A DNA stretch of 37,503 bases from Thermosyntropha lipolytica DSM 11003. Lineage in GTDB: Bacteria > Bacillota > Syntrophomonadia > Syntrophomonadales > Syntrophomonadaceae. Position numbers and translations under genes: made by a program. The notes under the pieces were generated by a model. That model searched no databases. It was not told the DNA's origin and saw nothing but the letters and a program-made list of their open reading frames with translations. The stretch lies in assembly GCF_900129805.1 (NCBI RefSeq), contig NZ_FQWY01000020.1:1-37503 (forward strand), written 5' to 3'. Shown here piece after piece: positions 23,743 through 32,016 of this stretch. Positions within the stretch are counted from its first letter, which is position 1. Every line of letters begins with the position of its first letter.

Positions 23743-24624
23743 ATGAACAGGGATTATTTGCTGCGCGCGGCTGATGCAGGCAAAAATGTACGCATATTCT
23801 TAGCTCATACTACGGGAGCTGTAGAGGAAATGAGAAGAAGACATAATACTTCGGCTACGGCTTCCGCAGCAACTGGCCGTCTGCTTACAGCAGCTTTTCT
23901 CATGGGAGCAGATTTAAAAGGAAAGGAGGATAGTCTAACCCTTAAAATAGCAGGTGATGGTCCGGTAGGGAGTATAATAGCTACTGCCGATGCTGAAGGT
24001 GGAGCGAGGGCTTATCCTTTAAATCCCGAAGCCGATGTGCCTCCCCGGTATCCGGGGAAGCTTGATGTAGGAACACTTATAGGCAATGGCTATCTGGAGG
24101 TTATAAAAGATTTAGGTTTGAAACAGCCTTTTGTAGGCAGGGTGGAACTGGTAAGCGGGGAAATAGCCGAAGATCTAGCTTATTATTTTATGAAATCAGA
24201 GCAGATACCTTCTTTAGTCTCTCTGGGGGTTCTGGTAGACAGGGATTTGCGCATCAGAAGGGCAGGAGGACTTCTGCTTCAGGCTATGCCGGAAGCTGAT
24301 GATAAAATACTGGCTAAAATCGAGGGAAATGTGATGCAAATGGGGCCTATAAGCGGGGTTATGGAAAATAAAGAGAGCCTGGAGGATATTCTGGCTGAGA
24401 TTATGGGGGACATAAAATATGAAATTTTAGAGCGCAGGGATTTAACTTTCAGGTGCAAATGCAGCCGGGAAAGACTTAAAAGTATCCTGGCCGGTTTTGC
24501 CGAAGAGGAAATTCGGGATATTTACGAGAAAGAAGGTAAGCTGGAGTTAAGATGTAATTTTTGCAATGAAGTTTATGTATATGATCTGGACGAAATATAT
24601 GCGGAAAAAAGCAGAAAGCCTTAG
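23743..24624 (+). CDS. hslO: Redox-regulated chaperone Hsp33
   Basis: A 293-residue cytoplasmic holdase chaperone activated by oxidation and unfolding. The N-terminal dimerisation domain (about 1-230) has GRLLTAAFLMGADLKG and the GDGPVGSI segment. The C-terminal zinc-binding redox switch has the complete CxC...CxxC set: FRCKCSRERL and RCNFCNEVY. All four cysteines needed for the switch are present. The RBS GGAGAGGAAGAGG precedes the ATG. It ends in a hairpin shared with the convergent rpmB. Confidence 0.95.
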   Translation: MNRDYLLRAADAGKNVRIFLAHTTGAVEEMRRRHNTSATASAATGRLLTAAFLMGADLKGKEDSLTLKIAGDGPVGSIIATADAEGGARAYPLNPEADVPPRYPGKLDVGTLIGNGYLEVIKDLGLKQPFVGRVELVSGEIAEDLAYYFMKSEQIPSLVSLGVLVDRDLRIRRAGGLLLQAMPEADDKILAKIEGNVMQMGPISGVMENKESLEDILAEIMGDIKYEILERRDLTFRCKCSRERLKSILAGFAEEEIRDIYEKEGKLELRCNFCNEVYVYDLDEIYAEKSRKP

Positions 24625-24643
24625 ATAGATAATCTAAGGCTTT
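24615..24643. terminator. Bidirectional terminator between hslO and rpmB
   Basis: A perfect 12-bp stem (AAAGCCTTAGAT/ATCTAAGGCTTT) with an AGATA loop includes the hslO stop codon. On the minus strand it is followed by a T-rich stretch. The plus-strand tail is weaker. Confidence 0.82.
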
Positions 24644-24648
24644 AAAGC

Positions 24649-24837
24649 TTAAACCGCTCTCTGAACTTTGCCCGAACGCAGACAACGGGTGCAGACATAT
24701 GCTCGCTTAGGAGTTCCGTCCACTATTATTTTTACCCGCTGCAGATTAGGCTTCCACTGGCGGCTAGTCCTTATATGGGAGTGGCTGTATTGTTTGCCAA
24801 AAGTAACACCTTTGCCGCATATTTCACATTTGGCCAT
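24649..24837 (-). CDS. rpmB: Ribosomal protein L28
   Basis: A 62-residue large-subunit ribosomal protein. It is the zinc-binding form, with CEIC near the N-terminus and CTRC near the C-terminus. The segment SHSHIRTSRQWKPNLQRV is diagnostic. It stands alone on the minus strand, diverging from the Asp23-family gene, the arrangement common in Firmicutes (rpmB next to yloU-yloV). Confidence 0.97.
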   Translation of the reverse strand: MAKCEICGKGVTFGKQYSHSHIRTSRQWKPNLQRVKIIVDGTPKRAYVCTRCLRSGKVQRAV

Positions 24838-24917
24838 AGTTCTGCCCCCTCTCTTTTACAGTCACTTAAATATTTTAGCAAAAGGGAGGCTAAAGGGCAA
24901 GAAGCAGGAATAAATAT

Positions 24918-24946
24918 TTGCACTGGAGAATTAAAATTAGTATCCT
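24918..24946 (+). promoter_or_regulatory. Possible promoter of the Asp23-fakA operon
   Basis: TTGCAC (24918-24923) and TATCCT (24941-24946) are 17 bases apart, placing the transcription start about 15 bases before the start codon. Both boxes are imperfect. Confidence 0.4.
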
Positions 24947-24967
24947 TATAGTTTAGGAGGGATAGAA

Positions 24968-25330
24968 ATGTATAAAGTAAAAACGAATGAATTAGGGAAT
25001 ATACTGGTAGCCAAAGAAGTAGTCGAAACTATTGCTGGTTTAGCGGCTGTAAATTGTTACGGCCTGGTAGGCATGGCTCCGCAAAATATTCAATCCGGGA
25101 TCAGCAGTATTTTAGGCATAGAATCTATTCGCAAGGGTGTAGAAGTCAGGGATTCTGAAGAAGGGCTGATTGTGGAGCTTAATGTTATAGTAGGTTATGG
25201 GGTAAAAATTCATGAAGTAGCTCATAATGTAATACAAAAGGTAACTTATGTTCTGGAAAATGAAGCTGGATTACCGGTAGCTAGAGTAGAGGTAAATGTT
25301 AAAGGAGTAAAAGTAATGAAAGAAAACTAG
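24968..25330 (+). CDS. Asp23/Gls24-family protein (YloU-like)
   Basis: A 120-residue cytoplasmic protein of the Asp23/Gls24 family. The N-terminal segment ELGNILVAKEVVETIAGLAA and the later VGYGVKIHEVAHNVIQKVTYVLE are typical. In Bacillus the orthologue yloU precedes yloV, and the same order is kept here. Members of the family are linked to cell-envelope stress and to fatty-acid kinase FakA in some Firmicutes, but a molecular activity is not established. RBS TAGGAGGG is well placed. Confidence 0.92.
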   Translation: MYKVKTNELGNILVAKEVVETIAGLAAVNCYGLVGMAPQNIQSGISSILGIESIRKGVEVRDSEEGLIVELNVIVGYGVKIHEVAHNVIQKVTYVLENEAGLPVARVEVNVKGVKVMKEN

Positions 25331-25345
25331 GGGAGGAAACTGGCA

Positions 25346-26983
25346 TTGGCAATAGAACAGATAAACGGGATTGATTGGATAAAAGGCGTAAAAGCAGGTT
25401 GTATCAAGCTGGAACATAACCGCGATAAGGTTGATCTGCTTAATGTTTTTCCGGTCCCGGATGGGGATACCGGTACCAATATGTATCTTACCTTGTTGTC
25501 GGCAGTGAAAGAAGGAGAAAAAAATAAAGAAGAAGCTATCGGCAAGGTGGCGAAAGCCCTTTCAATGGGTTCTCTTATGGGAGCCCGCGGAAATTCAGGG
25601 GTAATAATGTCCCAGGTGTTCAGAGGAATGGCTAAGGTTCTGGAAGGCAAGAAAACAGCCGGTGCTATGGATATTGCCCAGGCTCTAAAGGCAGGCACGG
25701 AAACTGCTTATAAGGCAGTTATGAAGCCGGTGGAGGGAACTATCCTTACGGTAATAAGGGAGACGGCTAAAGCCTGTGAAGAAGAAGCGGCAAAAAACCG
25801 GGATATAATTGCCTGTCTTTTAACTGCCATCGAGAAAGGCTATGCTACCCTGGAGAGGACTCCGCGCATGCTTCCGGTTTTAAAGGAAGCAGGGGTAGTT
25901 GATGCCGGCGGGCAGGGCCTTCTTTATTTTCTGGAAGGTCTGGTAGAAGGCTTGGCGGGAGAAAGAGAGATAGAGCTGGAAAGCTATCGGGAAATAAAGA
26001 CTAAAGCCGCTAAAAAGGGAGAAAAAGAGATAGTTCTGGAATTTCAGTACTGTACCGAACTGCTTATAAAAGGTGAAAATCTGGATGTTGATGATATCAA
26101 GGACCATCTAGCCCCTCTGGGTGATTCTATGCTGGTAGTAGGGGATGAAGGATTGGTCAAAGTGCATATCCATTCCAACCACCCCGGCAAGGTTTTGGAA
26201 ACCTGTCTGCAATGGGGAGATTTGAGTGATATAAAGATAAACAATATGCTGGAAGAAGCCCATGAACACTTGCAGAACTGGGAAGAGATGGCGGAGAATG
26301 GAGGCGAAGAAGAGAAAAGATACAGCAAAAAACTGGGCCTGGTGGCCGTAGGGGTAGGGGATGGAATTAAAAAAATACTGGAAAGCCTGGGAGTAGATAA
26401 GGTCGTAGAAGGCGGGCAGACTATGAACCCAAGTACCGAAGATATACTTAATGCCTGCCGGGAAGTAGATGCGGAAAAGGTAATTGTACTTCCCAACAAC
26501 AGCAATATTATTTTGGCCGCTGAACAGGCAGCTGAATTATGTGCCAAGGAAGTAGAGGTAGTTCCTACCCGTTCGGTTATGCAGGCGGTAACGGCACTTA
26601 TTGCCTATGACCCGGAAGGGGACATAAAAGAGATAGCTCAGGCTATGAGCGAAGAGATGGCAGGAGTAAAATGGGGAGAAATAACTTATGCGGTCAAAGA
26701 TTCCGCTATAAATGGCCTGAAGATAAAAGAAGGAGATATAATCGGCCTGGAAGAAGGGAAGGTTGTTTTAACTGCTCCTGATGACCGTACAGCTTTAAAG
26801 GAGCTTATAGCCCGCCTGATGGAGGAGGATAGTGAGCTTATTACCGTATTTTATGGCGGTAAGATAACCGAAGAAGAGGCTCAGGAGATTGAAGAAGAAT
26901 TGATGGAGCTTTATCCGGATTGTGATGTGGAAGTTCATTATGGAGGACAGCCTCATTACAGTTTTCTGGTGGCGGTGGAATAG
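25346..26983 (+). CDS. fakA: Fatty acid kinase ATP-binding subunit FakA (YloV, DAK domain)
   Basis: A 545-residue protein of the DhaL/YloV family. The N-terminal DhaL nucleotide-binding domain shows NVFPVPDGDTGTNM, GARGNSGVIMSQ and DAGGQGLLYFLEGL. The aspartates of PDGDTGTNM bind Mg-ATP. The middle and C-terminal domains (from about 225) are of the DegV-like/YloV type. FakA phosphorylates fatty acids presented by a FakB protein, feeding exogenous or recycled fatty acids into lipids. A FakB gene is not in the window. The start is a TTG at 25346, after GGGAGG. The gene lies 15 bases after the Asp23-family gene in the same operon. Confidence 0.92.
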   Translation: MAIEQINGIDWIKGVKAGCIKLEHNRDKVDLLNVFPVPDGDTGTNMYLTLLSAVKEGEKNKEEAIGKVAKALSMGSLMGARGNSGVIMSQVFRGMAKVLEGKKTAGAMDIAQALKAGTETAYKAVMKPVEGTILTVIRETAKACEEEAAKNRDIIACLLTAIEKGYATLERTPRMLPVLKEAGVVDAGGQGLLYFLEGLVEGLAGEREIELESYREIKTKAAKKGEKEIVLEFQYCTELLIKGENLDVDDIKDHLAPLGDSMLVVGDEGLVKVHIHSNHPGKVLETCLQWGDLSDIKINNMLEEAHEHLQNWEEMAENGGEEEKRYSKKLGLVAVGVGDGIKKILESLGVDKVVEGGQTMNPSTEDILNACREVDAEKVIVLPNNSNIILAAEQAAELCAKEVEVVPTRSVMQAVTALIAYDPEGDIKEIAQAMSEEMAGVKWGEITYAVKDSAINGLKIKEGDIIGLEEGKVVLTAPDDRTALKELIARLMEEDSELITVFYGGKITEEEAQEIEEELMELYPDCDVEVHYGGQPHYSFLVAVE

Positions 26984-26991
26984 TTTTTCAC

Positions 26992-27036
26992 TTAAGGAGG
27001 AGTATTCTCTAGCGGTAGAATACTCCTTAAAATTTT
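26992..27036 (+). terminator. Terminator-like hairpin between fakA and recG
   Basis: TTAAGGA-(GGA)-GTATTCT pairs with AGAATACTCCTTAA around an eight-base loop and is followed by AAAATTTT. It could end the fakA transcript or attenuate recG, which starts only 22 bases later. The left arm contains an AAGGAGG-like sequence that the hairpin hides. Confidence 0.6.
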
Positions 27037-27057
27037 GGGCGGCAGGTGTTCGAGAAG

Positions 27058-29085
27058 ATGGAAGCTTTGTTCCGGGAAATCCAGTATGTAAAGGGAGTAG
27101 GACCGAAAAGAAGCAAGCTTTTCAACCGGCTAGGCATAAATACGGTTTTTGACCTATTATGGAATATTCCCCGGGCTTATGTTAATCATGAAAATATAGC
27201 AGCCATAAACGATGTGAAAATAGGCGAGAAAAATATGGTAAGAGGCAGGGTGGAGTCAGTACAGAACCTTAAAACCGGCCGGGGGATGAGTATAGTCAAA
27301 GCCTGGCTTAAGGATAGTTCCGGCTTTATTCAGGCTGTATGGTTTAATCAGCCTTATATGGAAAAGGTTTTAAAAAAGGGCCAGGAACTGATAGTAATAG
27401 GTAAAGTAAAAAGCGCTTATGGCGGATTGGAGATCCATGTGAGTGAATATGAAGTGGTGGGTGAAGAGGAAATAGCTTTTAAAGTAGTTCCGGTTTACAA
27501 CCTGACTGATGGCTTGAATCAGAAAATAATGCGCCAGGTCATGTTTAACGTATTGCAGGAGTTTTTGCCCTATTATCCAGAAATATTTGCTCCGGATATA
27601 AGAGAAAAATATGATTTAGCAGACATTAAGGAGGCTTTTTTCAACATACATTTTCCTGCCGGCCGGGAAGAATATAAAAAAGCCAGAAAGAGGCTGGCTT
27701 TTGAGGAGCTTTTTCTTTTTCAGGCAGGAATAAAACAGGAAAGGAAGCCGGCTTTAAAAAGCGGTTTTGTTATACATAAGGAAAAAAATGACCTGGTAGC
27801 CAGGGTTTATCAAAATATTCCTTTTGCCCTAACCGGAGCGCAGAAGAGGGTTATAGAAGAAATATTTAAGGATATGGAAAGTGCCAGACAAATGAACCGT
27901 CTGGTGCAGGGAGATGTTGGGGCAGGCAAGACGGTAGTTGCTGCTCTGGCTATGGCCAAAGCGGTAGCCAGCGGGTATCAGGCTGCTATTATGGCTCCTA
28001 CCGAAATTTTAGCCGAACAGCATTATAAATCGATTTTAAAATTTTTCACCCATACTGATACAGTAATAGCTCTGCTTACGGGAAGCACCGGGAGCAGCCA
28101 GAGAAGGATGCTGCTCGATGCGTTAAGCAGGGGAGAAATAGATATACTGGTAGGTACCCATGCTTTAATTCAGGAAGATGTGTTTTTTGACCAGCTGGGA
28201 TTAGTAATAATAGATGAGCAGCATCGCTTTGGGGTCAAGCAAAGAGCGCTTTTAAGCCAGAAAGGTAATTTTCCCGACATCCTGGTTATGACTGCAACGC
28301 CCATACCGCGAACTCTGGCTTTGACGATTTATGGTGATCTGGAACTCTCGGTTATAGATGAACTTCCTCCCGGACGCAAGCCGGTGAAAACTATTTATGT
28401 CAAAGAAACTTTCCGGTCCAGGGTTTACGATTTTATAAAGGAAGAGCTGGAAAAAGGCAGACAGGCTTATTTTATATGCCCTCTGGTTGAAGAGTCGGAA
28501 AAACAGGATTTACAGGCAGCCGTAGGCCTTTATGAAGAGTTGAAAAATAAGGTTTTTACAGGTTACAGGGTAGGACTTTTGCATGGACGCATGAAGCCCA
28601 AAGAAAAGGAATATATTATGGAAAATTTTAAGGCCGGCCTTTTAGATATTCTGGTTTCCACCACCGTAGTAGAGGTAGGGGTAGATGTACCCAATGCTTC
28701 GGTAATGGTTATAGAGCAGGCGGAAAGGTTCGGACTTTCCCAGCTGCATCAGCTACGAGGAAGGGTGGGACGGGGAAGTGAGCAGGCTTACTGTTTCCTC
28801 CTGGGAGAGCCTAAAACCGAGGAAGCTTTGCGTCGTTTAAAAGCGATGGAGAATACCAATGACGGCTTTAAGCTGGCCGCTGAAGATCTGCTCCTTAGAG
28901 GCCCGGGGGATTTCTGGGGGGTAAGGCAGCACGGGCTTGACCAGCTGAAGGTAGCTGACCTTATCAGGGATGGAAAGCTGATTGAAAGTGCGCGTGAGCT
29001 GGCTAGACTTACCGAAGTTGATGATAAATTATTATTTTATATAAATAAAAAATTTAAAAAGGAAGAAGATGTAATTCATAATTAA
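27058..29085 (+). CDS. recG: ATP-dependent DNA helicase RecG
   Basis: A 675-residue monomeric superfamily 2 helicase that remodels stalled replication forks and branched DNA. The N-terminal wedge domain begins with YVKGVGPKRSKLF. Helicase motifs are all visible: GDVGAGKT (about residue 285), the Walker B box DEQHRFG (about 386), TATPIPRTLAL, LHGRMKPKEKE, STTVVEVGVDVPNA and QLRGRVGRG. The ATG at 27058 is chosen over an in-frame GTG at 27046, because AGGTG then sits about nine bases upstream. It follows yloU-fakA, as in many Firmicutes. Confidence 0.95.
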   Translation: MEALFREIQYVKGVGPKRSKLFNRLGINTVFDLLWNIPRAYVNHENIAAINDVKIGEKNMVRGRVESVQNLKTGRGMSIVKAWLKDSSGFIQAVWFNQPYMEKVLKKGQELIVIGKVKSAYGGLEIHVSEYEVVGEEEIAFKVVPVYNLTDGLNQKIMRQVMFNVLQEFLPYYPEIFAPDIREKYDLADIKEAFFNIHFPAGREEYKKARKRLAFEELFLFQAGIKQERKPALKSGFVIHKEKNDLVARVYQNIPFALTGAQKRVIEEIFKDMESARQMNRLVQGDVGAGKTVVAALAMAKAVASGYQAAIMAPTEILAEQHYKSILKFFTHTDTVIALLTGSTGSSQRRMLLDALSRGEIDILVGTHALIQEDVFFDQLGLVIIDEQHRFGVKQRALLSQKGNFPDILVMTATPIPRTLALTIYGDLELSVIDELPPGRKPVKTIYVKETFRSRVYDFIKEELEKGRQAYFICPLVEESEKQDLQAAVGLYEELKNKVFTGYRVGLLHGRMKPKEKEYIMENFKAGLLDILVSTTVVEVGVDVPNASVMVIEQAERFGLSQLHQLRGRVGRGSEQAYCFLLGEPKTEEALRRLKAMENTNDGFKLAAEDLLLRGPGDFWGVRQHGLDQLKVADLIRDGKLIESARELARLTEVDDKLLFYINKKFKKEEDVIHN

Positions 29086-29112
29086 CCGGTATAAGTTTTT
29101 AAAATTGTTTGC

Positions 29113-29157
29113 AAGCTAAAACAGGTGGCAAAATCTTGACCTGTTTTAGCTTTTTTT
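29113..29157 (+). terminator. Intrinsic terminator after recG
   Basis: A perfect 14-bp stem (AAGCTAAAACAGGT/ACCTGTTTTAGCTT) with a 12-base loop runs into seven T. It is strong. Confidence 0.92.
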
Positions 29158-29194
29158 ATTGGCAAAATTAAAAAAATTATATGGAGGTGACAGG

Positions 29195-29317
29195 ATGAAG
29201 GATGATAGAGAAAAGAGCAAAGATATCGAAAAGGTAAAGTTTGAAGTAGCTCAGGAAATGGGGCTTTTCCTTTCTAGAAGGTCGAAGGAAAGAGGGGAAA
29301 ATGTTAAAAAGACATGA
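29195..29317 (+). CDS. Short SASP-like ORF (40 residues)
   Basis: A 40-codon ORF, ATG to TGA, with a near-perfect GGAGGTGA ribosome binding site seven bases upstream. The central KVKFEVAQEMGLFL matches the first conserved helix of alpha/beta-type small acid-soluble spore proteins, including the FE-VA position where the Gpr protease cuts related SASPs. The second half (SRRSKERGENVKK) does not match the second conserved region (GDLTARQAGSIGG) of the full-length SASP located 70 bases downstream. It is either a minimal SASP variant or a decayed duplicate. The strong RBS and intact frame favour a real small gene. Confidence 0.62.
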   Translation: MKDDREKSKDIEKVKFEVAQEMGLFLSRRSKERGENVKKT

Positions 29318-29328
29318 AAATACTTCTA

Positions 29329-29358
29329 GCATATAAAAAACAGCCCTGTGAAACAATA
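29329..29358 (+). promoter_or_regulatory. Possible sigma-G promoter of the SASP gene
   Basis: GCATA (29329-29333) matches the sigma-G -35 element. After 18 bases, AACAATA (29352-29358) partly matches the -10 consensus CATnnTA. Position relative to the RBS is right for a forespore gene. The -10 box is weak. Confidence 0.35.
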
Positions 29359-29387
29359 AGACTACCAAAGCAAAGGAGGTGAACAGG

Positions 29388-29657
29388 ATGGCAAGAAACA
29401 ATATACTGGTACCGCAGGCTAAGGCTGCTATGGAGCAGTTCAAGTATGAAGCTGCTCAGGAAGTAGGGGTTAGCCTGAAACCTGGCTACAATGGGGACCT
29501 TACTGCCCGCCAGGCTGGAAGTATAGGCGGACAGATGGTTAAGAAGATGATCTATGATTATCAGCAGAGAGCTGCTGGCGGAGCTGGCACTTCCCTCAGC
29601 ATGACTCAGGACCTGACTACTATTAAGCAGCAAAATCAGCAGAGTGGTATGAAATAA
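29388..29657 (+). CDS. Alpha/beta-type small acid-soluble spore protein
   Basis: An 89-residue protein that coats and protects spore DNA and supplies amino acids on germination. The two conserved regions are present: QFKYEAAQEVGV, with the Gpr cleavage point after the glutamate, and GDLTARQAGSIGGQMVKKMI. The glutamine-rich tail of about 25 residues is longer than in many family members. The ATG at 29388 follows AAAGGAGGTGA. An upstream in-frame GTG is part of that ribosome binding site. The neighbour gpr, convergent, encodes the protease that degrades it. Confidence 0.96.
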   Translation: MARNNILVPQAKAAMEQFKYEAAQEVGVSLKPGYNGDLTARQAGSIGGQMVKKMIYDYQQRAAGGAGTSLSMTQDLTTIKQQNQQSGMK

Positions 29658-29685
29658 TAGCACTAATCCTGATTATAGGTGAGAG

Positions 29686-29718
29686 AAGCGGGCGTATAAT
29701 CCTCTTATGCGCCCGCTT
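29686..29718. terminator. Bidirectional terminator shared by SASP and gpr genes
   Basis: The stem AAGCGGGCGTATAA/TTATGCGCCCGCTT (one G-T pair) with a five-base loop lies between the convergent SASP and gpr genes. T follows on the plus side and T-rich sequence on the minus side. Confidence 0.82.
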
Positions 29719-29738
29719 TCCATTTTAACAGCTGTACA

Positions 29739-30698
29739 TTAAGTGGCGTAAAGCTCCAGCTGTTCTTCGGAGATGCCGGGGAATAACGATTTGGCTACAC
29801 CCATAGCCAGGATACGGGAAGCATTTTCAATTATCTCATCGATTTCCGTAGGGGTAACCCCCAGACCTCCGCCGAAAAAGGAGAGCACCTCTTTGATGGC
29901 GTCAACTGCCCGGGTTTCATTATACATAGCTCCGCTGTGCAGACAAAACTTTCTTATAGCCTGGTCAGCTATAATGCCGGCATTTACTATGGTAGGACAG
30001 CCGATGGCAATAACAGGCACGCCTAATCCTTCATAGGTTAGAGAGTGCCTCATATTACCTATCCCGGCTCCCGGTTGTATACCGGTATTGGACATCTGGA
30101 TGGTGGTACCTATGCGTTCCACATTTTGCGCCGCCAGAGCATCTACAGCTATTACCAGGGCAGGCTTAATGCGGTCTACCACTCCTTTTATAATTTCAAA
30201 GGTTTCAATGCCGGTTATTCCTAAAACTCCCGGAGCTATGCCGCATACCGGGCGCATTCCTTCTACCAGAGCCTGGGGAGCTTCCTGATGGTAATGCCTG
30301 GTTATAGGGCTGTACTCGATAAATTTAGGGCCTAGAGCATCAGCTGTAGCCCTCCAGTTGCCAAGTCCAACTAGAAGGACAGTATCTCCTGGTTTAAGCA
30401 TATTTTGGAAAAGCAGGGGCAGCTTTTTTTCCATAGCGGTGATTATTTCATCTTTCACATAAGGATCATTAATTTTAAGAGGAGGAGACTGGATAGTTAC
30501 ATAAGTACCGATAGGACGTCCCATCTGCTGAGCACCGATTTCGTTTAATATGTTTATAGTATTAATTTTAATATATTCCATCTGTTCTACTGTTTCTTCT
30601 ACTCCCGGCACTTCCTGTCCGGTAGCTCCCCGTATAAGGTCTCTGGCTTCTACGGCCAGGTCTACCCGCAGGTTCAAAAACCTTAAAAGTTCATTCAT
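29739..30698 (-). CDS. gpr: Germination protease (GPR endopeptidase)
   Basis: A 319-residue protease that initiates degradation of alpha/beta SASPs at spore germination. It has the N-terminal RVDLAVEA segment near the propeptide junction. Asp120 in GNWRATADALGP and Asp186 in IAVDALAA are spaced 66 apart, as in the two catalytic aspartates (127 and 193) reported for the Bacillus megaterium enzyme. VCGIAPGVLGITGIET and GAGIGNMR are also conserved. The RBS AAAAGGAGGTTAT precedes the ATG. It is convergent with its own substrate gene. Confidence 0.96.
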   Translation of the reverse strand: MNELLRFLNLRVDLAVEARDLIRGATGQEVPGVEETVEQMEYIKINTINILNEIGAQQMGRPIGTYVTIQSPPLKINDPYVKDEIITAMEKKLPLLFQNMLKPGDTVLLVGLGNWRATADALGPKFIEYSPITRHYHQEAPQALVEGMRPVCGIAPGVLGITGIETFEIIKGVVDRIKPALVIAVDALAAQNVERIGTTIQMSNTGIQPGAGIGNMRHSLTYEGLGVPVIAIGCPTIVNAGIIADQAIRKFCLHSGAMYNETRAVDAIKEVLSFFGGGLGVTPTEIDEIIENASRILAMGVAKSLFPGISEEQLELYAT

Positions 30699-30724
30699 AA
30701 GCTATAACCTCCTTTTGCTTCCTA

Positions 30725-30754
30725 TATTATCCGCAGCAGGAAGAAAAAATATGC
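30725..30754 (-). promoter_or_regulatory. Probable sigma-G promoter of gpr
   Basis: On the minus strand, GCATA (30754-30750) and GATAATA (30731-30725) are separated by 18 bases. They match the forespore sigma-G pattern GHATR-N17/18-CATnnTA except for one base in the -10 box. Start of transcription would be about 20 bases before the ATG. Forespore expression of gpr is known in Bacillus. Confidence 0.5.
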
Positions 30755-30989
30755 GGAAATATTAAATTGAATAATACAAAAAAAACCAAAAAGTGAAGAA
30801 AAAAAGAAGAAGGTATATATTTTGGAAGAATAGAAGGTTTCATAATATTTTATATAATTGTAATAATTTGTTTAAATTATAATATATGACTTTTTTACAT
30901 TGAAAAAATAATGGGGGTGATAATGAAAAAACTTTATTTATATTGAAATAAGAATTAAATCAGGATATTTAGGAGAGGAGAATAGTTTT
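30755..30989. other. AT-rich intergenic region upstream of the C39-like peptidase
   Basis: No gene is visible. The stretch is very AT-rich with several TATAAT-like boxes (for instance around 30876), and only the GGAGAGGAG ribosome binding site for the next gene is clear. A reliable promoter cannot be chosen. Confidence 0.4.
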
Positions 30990-31871
30990 ATGATAAAAAT
31001 ACCTAAAATCTTCATGATGTTTTTATCTTTGATTGCTATTATTTTTTTGTTGATTAATCCTGTTGCTGCAGATAATGCTGGTTTAAAAGAAAGAGATTTT
31101 CAATTAATAACTAAGCCGAATTTAACAGAGGAGGAATTTAAAGTTCAACAAAATCGCGAGAAGAGATTAGATGATTTGGTGATAATTTTCGAAAGAAGCT
31201 TAAAAAACGATGGAGATTTATTAAAAGAATATTATCCTTTTTTATTAAAAGAATTTGATAAAACTTCAGATCTTATTATAGGGATTAACGTTTTTTTACC
31301 ACAAAAGGAGTTAATAGGAACTAAAATGATATATTCGAATGTTCTAGGAGTACAAACATATGGACAAGAAACTACATATTATTGCGGACCAGCTTCTGCT
31401 TACCAATTATTAAAATTTAAGGGAATAAACTATAATCCTAATAATGGAAAGAACTTAAGCCAAACTAATTTGGCAAGTGATTTGGGAACTACAACTCAGG
31501 GGACATCTTTTGTAGGTAATTGGATTCTAACATTGAATAGTTGGACAAATAGAGGGGTATCATGGAGAGTTCAATGGTCGCCAAGTGAAAATGATGTGTA
31601 CAATCGTACTGTTAACAATGTAAATGCAGGATGGCCTTTAATTTATGATTGTCATATGAATAGTCAAAGAGGTTATTTGATTGGTTACACGAGTGGGGAA
31701 ATTTACCACTATGTTACTGGTGATGGATATCAATGGAGTGATACAGATGCTACTTTTAAACAATGCCATTACGTTGACCCTAACCGATATAAAAGTGCGG
31801 CTTATGGACCTCATTATATAAGTGCTAGTAGATTATCTAGTCTTATGCAGGGGTTAGGCTTAATATATTAA
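30990..31871 (+). CDS. Secreted C39-like cysteine peptidase
   Basis: A 293-residue protein with a signal peptide (about 1-27, ending NPVAA). A charged helical stretch (30-95) leads to a papain-like domain of the peptidase C39_2 type. The candidate catalytic cysteine is Cys132 in TTYYCGPASAYQLL. The histidine is His240 in IYHYVTGDGYQ, and the acidic partner Asp263 in YVDPN. No leader-peptide transporter domain follows, so it is not a bacteriocin exporter but a stand-alone exported enzyme. Its targets are unknown. Base composition is clearly more AT-rich than the neighbouring spore and housekeeping genes, which suggests later acquisition. The start ATG follows GGAGAGGAG. Confidence 0.75.
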   Translation: MIKIPKIFMMFLSLIAIIFLLINPVAADNAGLKERDFQLITKPNLTEEEFKVQQNREKRLDDLVIIFERSLKNDGDLLKEYYPFLLKEFDKTSDLIIGINVFLPQKELIGTKMIYSNVLGVQTYGQETTYYCGPASAYQLLKFKGINYNPNNGKNLSQTNLASDLGTTTQGTSFVGNWILTLNSWTNRGVSWRVQWSPSENDVYNRTVNNVNAGWPLIYDCHMNSQRGYLIGYTSGEIYHYVTGDGYQWSDTDATFKQCHYVDPNRYKSAAYGPHYISASRLSSLMQGLGLIY

Positions 31872-32016
31872 AGATTTTTCCAATTTAAGAATAGATGAGG
31901 AAAATTATATTCTGCCTTATTTTGGGAGCATTATTACAAATTTTGAATGCCAAGTTTTTTATAAGAAATAGTTTATTTAGGATTTCGCCAATAGTATTAT
32001 AGGGAGTTGTTGATTG

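Noticed and set aside
26044-26547. 167-codon minus-strand ORF inside fakA
   Set aside because: Serine-rich translation of the opposite strand of a conserved gene, a common artefact of biased codon use, with no ribosome binding site.
30990-31871. Bacteriocin-processing C39 exporter
   Set aside because: There are no transmembrane exporter or ATPase domains after the peptidase domain and no double-glycine precursor gene nearby. It is a stand-alone secreted protein.
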